Shown piece by piece: positions 17,090-25,639 of a DNA stretch of 64,000 bases. The DNA lies in assembly GCA_019749895.1 (NCBI GenBank), contig JAIEPG010000005.1, positions 137,371 through 201,370 on the forward strand, read 5' to 3'. The position numbers and the translations under genes were made by a program. This DNA comes from Candidatus Babeliales bacterium (GTDB taxonomy: Bacteria > Babelota > Babeliae > Babelales > RVW-14). The notes beneath the pieces are model-generated. The model saw nothing but the letters and a program-made list of their open reading frames with translations. It was not told the origin of the DNA and ran no database searches. Within the stretch, counting starts at the first letter, position 1. Each line of letters opens with the position of its first letter.

Positions 17090-17773
17090 TTATAGACGTG
17101 CTCGAGGGTAACGCATGCCACTACGGTTAGGAAGATTCTTACTTAGTAGATTTGCATGTACAATAAGTACCTCTATAATTCGCTCATAATCATTAAAACG
17201 TTGATGGTCATAATCTATACCGTTAGAACCTTGAATTAATGCCAATTGCTGCTGCTTAATTTTACTCAAAAGAAGACCAACAAAAGAAAGCATTTCTTGC
17301 TTAAATGCACCTTGCACCAACCAATACCCTACGTTGAGCAAATCACCTGACAACGCAGCAGAACACAACTGTTGCCAATCTGTACTACCAACCGAAGCAG
17401 GACTCTTTAAAAAATCTACTTGCCTGTTCAGCAGACCTATAATACGATCATAGTTATCACAAGCTCTAGGTTCATGAGTGACATGAGCCACTTGTTCTTT
17501 TCGAACGTTAGTCAAAAGGTCTTGGACTTTGTCTAGACTTACATGCATCAATGCACCTTTACCAACGCACGCAATAACCTGCGTTAAATCACCATTTATA
17601 GCCGCTCGACACAAATTTTGCCAGCCCGTTTGATCAAAAGACATATTATCGCCAACGGCCACACCTGCGCCGCTGTGAGGATGAACTTTTTTAACTTTTG
17701 CAGGAGCAGAAGAAGCGGCAGAAAGAGAGTTCCCTACAGTAAGTAATGCTAAAAAAAAGACACACTTTTTCAT
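17090..17773 (-). CDS. Secreted protein with two ankyrin-derived units
   Basis: A 227-residue protein with a signal peptide (MKKCVFFLALLTVGNSLSAA). The mature part holds two copies of a unit of about 75 residues. Each begins WQ-x-L-C with an ankyrin-like helix pair (NGDLTQVIACVGKGA; SGDLLNVGYWLVQGA). Each continues through a long helix and ends with a NYDRIIGLL or DYERIIEVLI motif. The same unit forms the next two genes upstream, so this is a fused, duplicated version. AAGG lies seven bases before the ATG. Binding partners are unknown. Confidence 0.75.
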   Translation of the reverse strand: MKKCVFFLALLTVGNSLSAASSAPAKVKKVHPHSGAGVAVGDNMSFDQTGWQNLCRAAINGDLTQVIACVGKGALMHVSLDKVQDLLTNVRKEQVAHVTHEPRACDNYDRIIGLLNRQVDFLKSPASVGSTDWQQLCSAALSGDLLNVGYWLVQGAFKQEMLSFVGLLLSKIKQQQLALIQGSNGIDYDHQRFNDYERIIEVLIVHANLLSKNLPNRSGMRYPRARL

Positions 17774-17780
17774 GCGCAAA

Positions 17781-17830
17781 CCTTATGAATAAAAATTTTA
17801 AAAAATACTATCTAAACTAATTCATAGAAT
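17781..17830. repeat. Duplicated 50-base leader, partner at 18199-18248
   Basis: The 50 bases at 17781-17830 match 18199-18248 at 42 positions, starting CCTTATGAATAAAAATTTTA and CCTCATGAATAAAAATTTTA. Each lies immediately upstream (minus strand) of a small ankyrin-like secreted gene and includes its ribosome site. This marks tandem duplication of the whole gene with its leader. Confidence 0.8.
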
Positions 17831-18191
17831 TTTGTAAAAAATCTATATGACTAACCAAAAGCTCTACAATATCTTTGTAAGCAGCAAGAAATTGGTCGTT
17901 ATTGTTATCATAAACAGACAGAGATTCTCTTTTTTCTCGAACGACTTTCAAAAGATTTTCCACATCATTGAGATTTACATCAGTAAATGCGCCTTGACTA
18001 ACAAAGAAATTAACTGACTTCAAATCTCCCTTGACTGCTGTTTCATATAAACCTTGCCACCAAATATCCTCAAGGTCTCCAATAGCCACCCCACAACCAC
18101 CACGACGGCGATGGAAAGAAGGTGATTCAAAAGTAGCCAAAAGATCGTTACCAAGGGTCAGTAATGTTAAAAGCAAGACACATTTTTTCAT
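17817..18191 (-). CDS. Small secreted ankyrin-derived protein
   Basis: A 124-residue protein with a signal peptide (MKKCVLLLTLLTLGNDLLA) nearly the same as that of the gene downstream. It holds one ankyrin-derived unit: WQGLYETAVKGDLKSVNFFVSQGAF, a long helix with NLLKVVREKRE, then AYKDIVELLVSH. GAGG lies seven bases before the ATG. The leader is a duplicate of that of the neighbour at 17090-17773. It probably arose by tandem duplication and diverged. A secreted protein-binding role is inferred from the ankyrin fold only. Confidence 0.72.
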   Translation of the reverse strand: MKKCVLLLTLLTLGNDLLATFESPSFHRRRGGCGVAIGDLEDIWWQGLYETAVKGDLKSVNFFVSQGAFTDVNLNDVENLLKVVREKRESLSVYDNNNDQFLAAYKDIVELLVSHIDFLQNSMN

Positions 18192-18274
18192 TCGTAAGCC
18201 TCATGAATAAAAATTTTACAACATAATACATAAACTAATTCGCAGAATAATGTTTTTTAAGAAAAAACATATCA

Positions 18275-18685
18275 TTATTTTTTTTGTGATCCAGCGCAGG
18301 CAGCCTGTTTTTGATACAACGCTACTCTGCGACCAGCATGCTCAACCAATAGCTCAATAATACGATCATAATCTAGAAACGCTTTATCGTCATAATCGGT
18401 CCCATCAGACCACTCAATCAAATCTTTTTGCTTACGCTTGGCAATGGCAAGCGGTGTTTCTTTTTTGTTGGTTGCAGCAAACATGTGCGCGCCTTGATTA
18501 AGCAAAACAATAACACGCTCTAGATCACAATTATTCACCGCATGATGCAAGTCAGTCCAGCCATTTATATCGCTTGCTTCTGAATCAAAGTAGCTATATA
18601 CCAACTCGCTATCTCGTAGCCCCTGACCAGCTGAAAACAGGGTGCTGGAAAAAAAGAATACACCGAACAAAATATATTTTTTCAT
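18275..18685 (-). CDS. Small secreted ankyrin-repeat protein coupled to epimerase gene
   Basis: A 136-residue protein: signal peptide MKKYILFGVFFFSSTLFSA, then two ankyrin repeats. The first is NGWTDLHHAVNNCDLERVIVLLNQGA. The second has an inserted acidic helix ending FLDYDRIIELLVEHAG. It is the least diverged from classic ankyrins of the three adjacent relatives. Its ATG overlaps the stop of the sugar epimerase gene as ATGA, an unexpected coupling of a cytoplasmic sugar enzyme to a secreted protein. Function unknown. Confidence 0.75.
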   Translation of the reverse strand: MKKYILFGVFFFSSTLFSAGQGLRDSELVYSYFDSEASDINGWTDLHHAVNNCDLERVIVLLNQGAHMFAATNKKETPLAIAKRKQKDLIEWSDGTDYDDKAFLDYDRIIELLVEHAGRRVALYQKQAACAGSQKK

Positions 18686-19737
18686 AAAAAATTCTCACTT
18701 ACAGCTACAGCACTAGGCAGGCTTTCAAGGTGATAATAATCTTTTAACCATGCATAAATTTTTGCTATACCTTGCTCGCTAGAAATCTGGGGTTTAAAGC
18801 CCAAAAGGGTCTCGGCGCGCGTGTTGTCTGAAACAAACATCAACTGGTCGCCAGGCCGCCACTCATCAAAAGAATAGACAATTTTTTCACCCGTAAAGTT
18901 CTTCAGTACATCAAAGAATTGTAATAACGATAATGAATTTTCTTGCCCACCACCCATATTAAACGCAAGACCCTTAACTTTTTCGATATTTATGATGGCG
19001 CGTTCATAGAAATTCACCAAATCAGAAACATACAAAACATCGCGCACTTGCTTACCATTGCCATAGATAGTAATTGGCTTTTTTTGCAAATGAGCAATAA
19101 TAAACCAGGCAATCCAACCTTGATCTTCAACCCCAAATTGATGCGGGCCATAAATGCACGACTGGCGCACGGTAATCGTTTTAAGCCCATAAATGCGCGC
19201 GTAATCAAGCGTATATTGGTCGGCAGTACCTTTTGAACAACCGTATGGCGAGAAAAACTCTAATGACTGAGCTTCGTTCACACCTTTGTACAACGGATCA
19301 GCAGAACGATAGCGCCACTCATCTTCAACTAAATGTTGCTCGTCAATTTTGCCATAAACTTTATTGGTTGAAGCATTAATAAAAACGGCTTCAGGCGTAA
19401 ACAAACGCACACATTCCAAAATATTAAACGTACCCAACGCATTAACATAAAAATCATGGCGCGGATCTTGAACCGAAGTAGTTACGGCAACTTGAGCAGC
19501 CAAATGAATAACCGCATCAAACGTACGCCCTTTAAAATAAGCTTCTAGTCCTTCACGGTCAGTAATATCAAGCTGCGTAAAATTAAACACAATATTTTCA
19601 CGCATCCAACGAATATTGATAAGCGCTGTTTGGCGTGAAAGGTTGTCGATAACAAAAACTTCGTGTCCTTGCTGCGCAAAATGTTTTACCACATTGCAGC
19701 CAATAAACCCTGCCCCACCCGTTACTAAAATCTTCAT
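18682..19737 (-). CDS. NAD-dependent sugar epimerase, CDP-paratose 2-epimerase-like
   Basis: A 351-residue extended short-chain dehydrogenase. Features are the NAD site GGAGFIGCNVV near the N-terminus, FVIDNLSRQ after strand 2, AAQVAVTTSV, and the catalytic Tyr-Lys in FSPYGCSKGTADQY. The active-site surroundings QGWIAWFIIAHLQKKPITIYGNGKQVRDVLYVSDL resemble CDP-paratose/tyvelose 2-epimerases, which interconvert dideoxyhexose nucleotides; UDP-glucose 4-epimerase relatives are an alternative. No CDP-glucose dehydratase or paratose synthase is visible in the window, which weakens the substrate call. AAGGGG lies five bases before the ATG at 19737. Confidence 0.7.
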   Translation of the reverse strand: MKILVTGGAGFIGCNVVKHFAQQGHEVFVIDNLSRQTALINIRWMRENIVFNFTQLDITDREGLEAYFKGRTFDAVIHLAAQVAVTTSVQDPRHDFYVNALGTFNILECVRLFTPEAVFINASTNKVYGKIDEQHLVEDEWRYRSADPLYKGVNEAQSLEFFSPYGCSKGTADQYTLDYARIYGLKTITVRQSCIYGPHQFGVEDQGWIAWFIIAHLQKKPITIYGNGKQVRDVLYVSDLVNFYERAIINIEKVKGLAFNMGGGQENSLSLLQFFDVLKNFTGEKIVYSFDEWRPGDQLMFVSDNTRAETLLGFKPQISSEQGIAKIYAWLKDYYHLESLPSAVAVSENFL

Positions 19738-19739
19738 CA

Positions 19740-20807
19740 CTACCCCTTAAAAGCAAGCTTTTGATATGCTTTTGGCAATTCTTTAAGCACAGAGTCAAAA
19801 TTTTTATCGGCAACTCCTTGCAACCCCAAATCCCACAAATAAGCTGCAAGCCCTGGACTTTTATGCAATACACCCTGCATCTTGAGCATAGAAGCATAGT
19901 AATGAAACCATAGTTCATCAGGTAGCAAGGGTGCCGTTGCACCACGCAAACGCTGCATTTTTGACTTAATATAGTACTTGGTCAGACAGCGAATATTTTC
20001 AAATTCGCGCAATGCTTTTTGCGCGCCCTGCATCTTAAACTCTTCCATATTGATGCGTGTAAGCGCACCACAGTGCCCTTCGCCAACCATGCGCGACATC
20101 CAAAACTCTTGCGTCAAGCGATATGGCGGTATGACATGCTCTACAATTATGTTTGGCGAATAAAAAATTTTATAGCCATGCGTTTTGCAACGCCGACAAA
20201 AACCATAATCACCGGGCCCAACATATAATTTTTTAAAAGTCTTTTCAGCAACATTAGTCTCTACGCCCACCGTGTCTGGCGGAAAGCCACCAATTTCTTG
20301 GTATACCGATTTGCGAATTGCCATGATTGGCCCAGGAACCGCGTCAACTTCTTTTTCTTGATTACCCAAATTGTACAACGAAAGACCGTTAAAACTACTT
20401 TGTAAATCAAGAACCCATTGCGGCGGCTCTTGCTCAAAATGAGGTAAAATTTTACCACCAGCAACAGCACACGCTGGATGTTTATCAAAAATTTCTTCGA
20501 TTGCTTCAAGCGTACCTGCATGCACAATGACATCATCATCAAGGTAGACCATAATCTGCCCACGCGCATGCTGAGCACCAGTGTGGCGCGCCCGCGTAAA
20601 TGAGGTATTGCCCTCAAAGACATAGCGTACACGATCGCTATAACTATGGACTAATTCTTTAGTCTGATCTTTTGAATTGTTATCAACCACTACTACTTCA
20701 TACGAAACCTTGCTAGCATGACTAAAGATACTCTCAAGAAGCCGTTTAAGCGATGCTGCGCGATTATGAGTAGGCACTAAAAGAGAAATTTTTGGATCAG
20801 TGGTCAT
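19740..20807 (-). CDS. Family 2 glycosyltransferase
   Basis: A 355-residue GT2. The opening ISLLVPTHNRAASLKRLL, the VVVVDNNSKDQT block and the metal-binding triplet D90-D91-D92 in VYLDDDVIV define the GT-A domain. A later GPGDYGFCRRCKTHGYKIFYSP block corresponds to the acceptor/catalytic region. The C-terminal third is helical and without predicted membrane segments. AAGGAG lies five bases before the ATG. Its stop abuts the epimerase gene start. Linkage unknown. Confidence 0.85.
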   Translation of the reverse strand: MTTDPKISLLVPTHNRAASLKRLLESIFSHASKVSYEVVVVDNNSKDQTKELVHSYSDRVRYVFEGNTSFTRARHTGAQHARGQIMVYLDDDVIVHAGTLEAIEEIFDKHPACAVAGGKILPHFEQEPPQWVLDLQSSFNGLSLYNLGNQEKEVDAVPGPIMAIRKSVYQEIGGFPPDTVGVETNVAEKTFKKLYVGPGDYGFCRRCKTHGYKIFYSPNIIVEHVIPPYRLTQEFWMSRMVGEGHCGALTRINMEEFKMQGAQKALREFENIRCLTKYYIKSKMQRLRGATAPLLPDELWFHYYASMLKMQGVLHKSPGLAAYLWDLGLQGVADKNFDSVLKELPKAYQKLAFKG

Positions 20808-20816
20808 GACAACTCC

Positions 20817-22223
20817 TTACTTTTCAAAAACAATCAACTGGCGAGTTTCGGGATGCGAGGGCAGAAGCGTTGCACGCGCAAAAAATTTCTTACTAACTTC
20901 AAGCACACGTTCTAGGCTGTATGTTTTTGGGGAATGCTGCAACAAATGACCAAAAAAGCCAGGATCTGTTGTAATCAACTGATCATTCAAGTCAACAAAC
21001 TCAAGCACCAGCACTTTCTTGGTTAACAGCCCCAACACACGCATCACCTGCTCAATATTTTCATTCATGCCTAAAACTAAATGATGCACTAAGCCCAGAC
21101 ACAGTACAACATCAGACTGCAATCGATCGTGGGCCGGTAAAAAAAGCGGTGTATCATGCTGCTCAGAACCAAAAGCAAAACGCGACAAATCCTGGAATGA
21201 TAAAAAGAGCGAAAGAATATTAAGCCCCTCTCCCATTGCAAAGCGATATAAGAAATCAACACATGATTCGTCGATATCCGTTGCAATAACGTTGGCACCA
21301 AGCTTGGCAGCCAAGATAGAAAACCAGCCCGTATTGGCACCCAAATCTAACACACTTTGCGGCTTGTACTGCTGCAAAACGTTATACACACCTCTTTGCT
21401 TTTCTTTCCATTCAGTTTGATTATCAAAAGAAAAATTCTCTTTTTTGCTTTCGTAATAAGCAACATAGCTGCCATTGCGCGGTGCTACATCAAGCTCTTG
21501 AATCAAAGCCAACACATCACGACAACAATCTGTAAACGACTTGCGTTCGGCCTGCGCAACAGAATAGTACAAGCGAGCGGTCTGCAAAACTGTTTGTACT
21601 TTTGAGAAAGAACCCTGCATACACACCACATCATGCCAGGTTGTTACAGGATTACCTCGATTGCACGCGTTATGCCACAAGAGCTGGCGCGCTTTTGCGT
21701 AATCTTTCCTGCTCATAACAATCAACGGAAAGAGAATATGAGGTAAAAACATCTTTTCAAAAATGACGTAATTAAATCCTTTTCCTTGAGGATCTATTTC
21801 TTTATACCACGCTTCTTTTGCTCGATTCTCTTTTTTGATTATCGATAAAAAATCAACAAAGACTGGCTTAGTACCATCAAACAAAATATTTTCTGGCAAG
21901 GCATCTTTGAGGGTTAAACCATAAGCATCTAAATCCAAAAAGAGCTGCACGTGAAAACGTGCAGCATCTTTGAAGGCACTAACTGCCCACTCACTTGAAT
22001 ATGAGATGGCTTGCTTTTCATGGCTCAGACAGCCAACATCATCAGCTTGTTGTGTTTTGACAATACCTATTTTTTCTAAATTATGCTGCTGGTACTGTTG
22101 CAACAATGATTGCGCTTCTGGCCAGTAAGAACTATCAATTTTTCTTATTACCTGATACTCAGCGTCATACACCGTGCCTTGAGCATCATGGCCAATAAGA
22201 CGCCTGTGTTGTGAGGAAATCAT
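20817..22223 (-). CDS. Kinase-like domain fused to SAM methyltransferase (NoeA-like)
   Basis: A 468-residue two-part protein. Residues about 1-130 look like the C-lobe core of an aminoglycoside/choline-kinase-type fold. D107-x4-N112 in LKDALPENILFD matches the catalytic loop D(x4)N, and D124 in VFVDF matches the metal-binding Asp. No clear ATP-binding N-lobe lysine is recognised. From about residue 285 a class I methyltransferase begins, with VLDLGANTGWFSILAAKLGANVIATDIDE and VVLCLGLVHHLVLG. Nodulation NoeA-type proteins share the methyltransferase part. AGGA lies just upstream of the ATG. Substrate unknown; it could both bind and methylate a glycan or lipid carrier. Confidence 0.65.
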   Translation of the reverse strand: MISSQHRRLIGHDAQGTVYDAEYQVIRKIDSSYWPEAQSLLQQYQQHNLEKIGIVKTQQADDVGCLSHEKQAISYSSEWAVSAFKDAARFHVQLFLDLDAYGLTLKDALPENILFDGTKPVFVDFLSIIKKENRAKEAWYKEIDPQGKGFNYVIFEKMFLPHILFPLIVMSRKDYAKARQLLWHNACNRGNPVTTWHDVVCMQGSFSKVQTVLQTARLYYSVAQAERKSFTDCCRDVLALIQELDVAPRNGSYVAYYESKKENFSFDNQTEWKEKQRGVYNVLQQYKPQSVLDLGANTGWFSILAAKLGANVIATDIDESCVDFLYRFAMGEGLNILSLFLSFQDLSRFAFGSEQHDTPLFLPAHDRLQSDVVLCLGLVHHLVLGMNENIEQVMRVLGLLTKKVLVLEFVDLNDQLITTDPGFFGHLLQHSPKTYSLERVLEVSKKFFARATLLPSHPETRQLIVFEK

Positions 22224-22239
22224 TTTTTTCCTAACGTAA

Positions 22240-23946
22240 CTAAAAATTAGGCCAACAATCTGCAGAAATAATTGGTTTATGATTTATTATCGAATCACAA
22301 ACATAATCAAACATCTTATTATTACCTGGTTTCAAAGCATCAGCGCCTGAAAAATTCAAAACGTTATGATCTGTTAATGAATAATTAAAAAGATCGAATT
22401 TTATTGAATAAACAAAGTGGTACAAATAAAGAAATTTTCTTGCCTGCTGCTGGTTATTAAAGCGTTCTTGAGAAGTTATCAAATTTCTAGCTAAATCTTC
22501 TAACAAAGAAAAATATTCTTCATAATTTTTGGGGTCATACGTAAACCCCTTTTGTGAATATGGAGCGTGACCAAGCGTTACAACCGGCACCCCTGCGCAA
22601 GCCATTTCAATACCAAGTGTTGTAGTAAAAACCAATCCCGCAGTAATATAATCAAATAAATCATATGCCTGAATATTAGTATCTGGCCTTAAACAAACAA
22701 TATTGCTCGTTAAGTTTAAACCTAAACAAAAATCGTACATTCCCTGCCGCGTTACAGGAAAATATTTATTCCATTCTCCAGGATGCGTTTTTAGGATCAA
22801 GTTATACTCTGGCTTTTTCTTAAAAAACTCAATTACCTTCTCAAGCCAGCTTGGCATTGACCCAAAGGCTTTAGGCACTTCTAAAGCAGCGGCATCCCAT
22901 ATGATATTAATCGGCAATAGATATGTTGGTTTAGAAAAATCAATATGACTCAATGATTGTTGCACGACTTTTTTCACACAAGAAGAAGGATTTGCTGTAT
23001 TAACGTTCATATTAACGCCAGTCTTCCCTTTCTTCAAATATTCTTCAATAAGAGTCTTTTCCTTTTCGAGAAGTTCTCTATCTCGCCAACCTTCCCATAC
23101 ACTTGAAAAATCAGTGGGCACAACATCCGCATTAAAATTATAACACCAGGTATTACGTACATAACCAATAGTTGAATTAAAATATGGAATATTTTTTCTA
23201 GCCGCTATTATCTTAATAATAGACCATGGATAATAAAAACTACCATTCGAGTAGATAACATCAGGCGCTATATCGTCAATTGCTTTTTTTAAAGCTTCGA
23301 TCATCAGAATAATATTAAATAAATATGCTTTTAATTTTTTCTTATAATCGTTAACACATTGAATATCACCAACAAGTTCATTATTTTTAATAATATCCAC
23401 AATCCATTTTCCAACAGGCATAGCATCATATTCCCAGTATGCGTAGTCAATAAGACTATAGTTTTGGCACATTTCTCGAATAACTTTTTTTTGATTTTCA
23501 GAGATATAGTGACTTAACTCCAAAGGAATAATATTAAGCCACTTGTGCCATAATTCATCATCCGCATCTTGAATAAGTTTACTATTTTTTTCAAATTGTT
23601 CTCGATCATGCTCAGGATCGCCGTTATAACTGCCCCAAATGCCACCCATTACACTGGTCTCGCCTTCCTGAACCCTACCTTCAATCAAAGGTATAATTTT
23701 TACGCCTCGCAATCTAAGGGCTTGAGCCAACATCCAATCGTGAATACGATTGACTTCACAGAAAGAAAATGAAAGCGCAAATAAAATTTTTTGCTGCACC
23801 TGTTCTGTTGGCATACTACTTACTAATGCATCAACCTGTTCATTAATTTTATGAATTTTTCTTCGTAATTCACAACGTTTTCGACTGCGAAAAAATTGCC
23901 TAATTCTTTTACTTGCATTCAAAACAGTATTTTTTAGTCCAAACAT
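22240..23946 (-). CDS. Capsule-synthesis-like GT-B protein (copy 1)
   Basis: A 568-residue protein resembling the capsule biosynthesis (KpsS/LipB-related) superfamily. It has an N-terminal Rossmann-like half (QKILFALSFSFCEVNRIHDWMLAQALRLRGVKIIPL). The C-terminal half carries LILKTHPGEW and DYITAGLVFTTTLGIEMACAGVPVVTLGHAPYSQKGFTYD, the HPxE and nucleotide-binding marks of the family. Known members are beta-Kdo transferases that prime capsule on a lipid anchor. The downstream gene is a paralogue. It ends the large minus-strand run begun at 35738, together with its neighbours. The sugar transferred is unknown; a nonulosonic acid is plausible given the cluster. Confidence 0.6.
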   Translation of the reverse strand: MFGLKNTVLNASKRIRQFFRSRKRCELRRKIHKINEQVDALVSSMPTEQVQQKILFALSFSFCEVNRIHDWMLAQALRLRGVKIIPLIEGRVQEGETSVMGGIWGSYNGDPEHDREQFEKNSKLIQDADDELWHKWLNIIPLELSHYISENQKKVIREMCQNYSLIDYAYWEYDAMPVGKWIVDIIKNNELVGDIQCVNDYKKKLKAYLFNIILMIEALKKAIDDIAPDVIYSNGSFYYPWSIIKIIAARKNIPYFNSTIGYVRNTWCYNFNADVVPTDFSSVWEGWRDRELLEKEKTLIEEYLKKGKTGVNMNVNTANPSSCVKKVVQQSLSHIDFSKPTYLLPINIIWDAAALEVPKAFGSMPSWLEKVIEFFKKKPEYNLILKTHPGEWNKYFPVTRQGMYDFCLGLNLTSNIVCLRPDTNIQAYDLFDYITAGLVFTTTLGIEMACAGVPVVTLGHAPYSQKGFTYDPKNYEEYFSLLEDLARNLITSQERFNNQQQARKFLYLYHFVYSIKFDLFNYSLTDHNVLNFSGADALKPGNNKMFDYVCDSIINHKPIISADCWPNF

Positions 23947-23977
23947 TACTCTCTCTTACTACTCTTTTTTTACATTA

Positions 23978-25639
23978 TTACTCAAATAACTTGCACCATT
24001 TTTCAACCAAGGTATCACTCATTACAAAATCACGTCCAGCCATAATACCATCACAAATAAAATCGATAAAATCGTTATTTCCAGGCAAAAGCATATCAAC
24101 TTGATCAAAGCGGAAATAACGATTTTTTGAATGTTCTACAATATCAAAAGGAATTTGACGTTGTAAAAAAAAGCAATAGGCATATTGACACGCTAAATTT
24201 CTTTCATAATCGGTAAGTAAAGGCATGTGTACAACACGTCTTAAAAAATCATGATAATCTTTTTTGTTAAACGAATCGTACGTGAATCCCTTCTGACCAT
24301 AATGAGCTTGACCAACAAGAATAACAGGCTTACCCATTAATAAAATTTCAAGCCCAGCAGTTCCACAAACCGTAACAGCTCCATCAATGAGTTGATAAAA
24401 ATTAAGGGGACTTATTTCGTCATGCATAGAAATTATCTTTATATGCTTTGGCAATAATGGAAAATTTTTGTTAATAAATTGCTCAAGACCACTCTGCGGG
24501 TTTTCCCACACTTCGGCAGGATGAATTTTTATTAACCATGTTACATCTTCAATAGAACTAATTTGAACTATTGTATCAAAAATCCACTCATTAAAATTTT
24601 CATACGGCATTGGAACATAATCACCAACATTATCCCAATTAATATGACAAAAAATACCCCAAACTGGCTTGTTTGGATCTATTTTATAATGTTCTTTTAA
24701 CACTTGAATATCATCTTGGTAGACGCCAAATGACTTCATATCAAAACTTATTTGTTTCTTATAGCGATTCGACAAAAATTGATCCAAGCGTTTTTTTTCA
24801 ACTTCAATCAAAGGAACAGATTTTCGTTGCTGCCAGGCTTGAGTACTAATGCTATAAAAATCGATAGGCTCACTAGTAATCTGCTTAAAATAAAATTGAT
24901 AGGGCATATATGAAGACATCCAAGCAGTAACGGGAATATTTTGCGACAATGCATTATGTAACGCCGGACCCCAATCAACATAAGTCCCATGAGACATAAA
25001 CAGTTGTTTTGGTTGATACTGTTTTATTGCAGCACGAGACGCTGCAGCAACAAGCAACCCCGCATACGTATAATCCAATAAAACATCAGTACGTTCCTTA
25101 ATATCATGCCCACGAGAATAACGGATAAGCGCTGATAAAATATTTTTCCCAATATTTACCCCCTCATATACCAAAGTACCCACCGTTTCCCAAGTAACGG
25201 CCTGCGCTTGGCGAAAAAGAAAAGCTCGATCATCATGAGTAATAAAATCTCCAACAAATGAATACGGCAGACCAAGCGAATCAAGTACCGCTGCACATGA
25301 TTGTTTGCAATTACTGCATCGTTTTTCTTTTTTTGAACATTGATAGTCTTGGACAACTTCACGCCGCACGCACGCGGGCAATGTACCATCACAAATAACT
25401 AAATGAACATTTACGCCACGAAGACGAAGAGCAAGAGCAACAGCACCTTCAATATTAAGCAACAACGACATACCACCAGTAACCCAAAAAAGTACTCGGT
25501 CAGCTTTTTGTGTAACAGGTATTGCCAAAGAACTCTTGTAAAGATTTGCTATCTGATTTCGTTTGTATTTTTGCTCCTGATAATCACGCAAAAAAACAGA
25601 TGCCTTCTTCTTAAGCCCCAAAAACTTGCTAAAAATCAT
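23978..25639 (-). CDS. Capsule-synthesis-like GT-B protein with Cys-rich insert (copy 2)
   Basis: A 553-residue paralogue of the adjacent gene at 22240-23946. The N-terminal half has RVLFWVTGGMSLLLNIEGAVALALRLRGVNV. The second half has WLIKIHPAEVWEN and LIDGAVTVCGTAGLEILLMGKPVILVGQAHYGQKGFTYD. Unlike copy 1, residues about 85-105 contain the cysteine cluster C-x6-C-x2-C-x3-C, a possible metal site. The start codon overlaps the amidase stop as ATGA, with GAGG seven bases upstream. Function is inferred as transfer of an acidic sugar or capsule priming. Confidence 0.6.
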   Translation of the reverse strand: MIFSKFLGLKKKASVFLRDYQEQKYKRNQIANLYKSSLAIPVTQKADRVLFWVTGGMSLLLNIEGAVALALRLRGVNVHLVICDGTLPACVRREVVQDYQCSKKEKRCSNCKQSCAAVLDSLGLPYSFVGDFITHDDRAFLFRQAQAVTWETVGTLVYEGVNIGKNILSALIRYSRGHDIKERTDVLLDYTYAGLLVAAASRAAIKQYQPKQLFMSHGTYVDWGPALHNALSQNIPVTAWMSSYMPYQFYFKQITSEPIDFYSISTQAWQQRKSVPLIEVEKKRLDQFLSNRYKKQISFDMKSFGVYQDDIQVLKEHYKIDPNKPVWGIFCHINWDNVGDYVPMPYENFNEWIFDTIVQISSIEDVTWLIKIHPAEVWENPQSGLEQFINKNFPLLPKHIKIISMHDEISPLNFYQLIDGAVTVCGTAGLEILLMGKPVILVGQAHYGQKGFTYDSFNKKDYHDFLRRVVHMPLLTDYERNLACQYAYCFFLQRQIPFDIVEHSKNRYFRFDQVDMLLPGNNDFIDFICDGIMAGRDFVMSDTLVEKWCKLFE

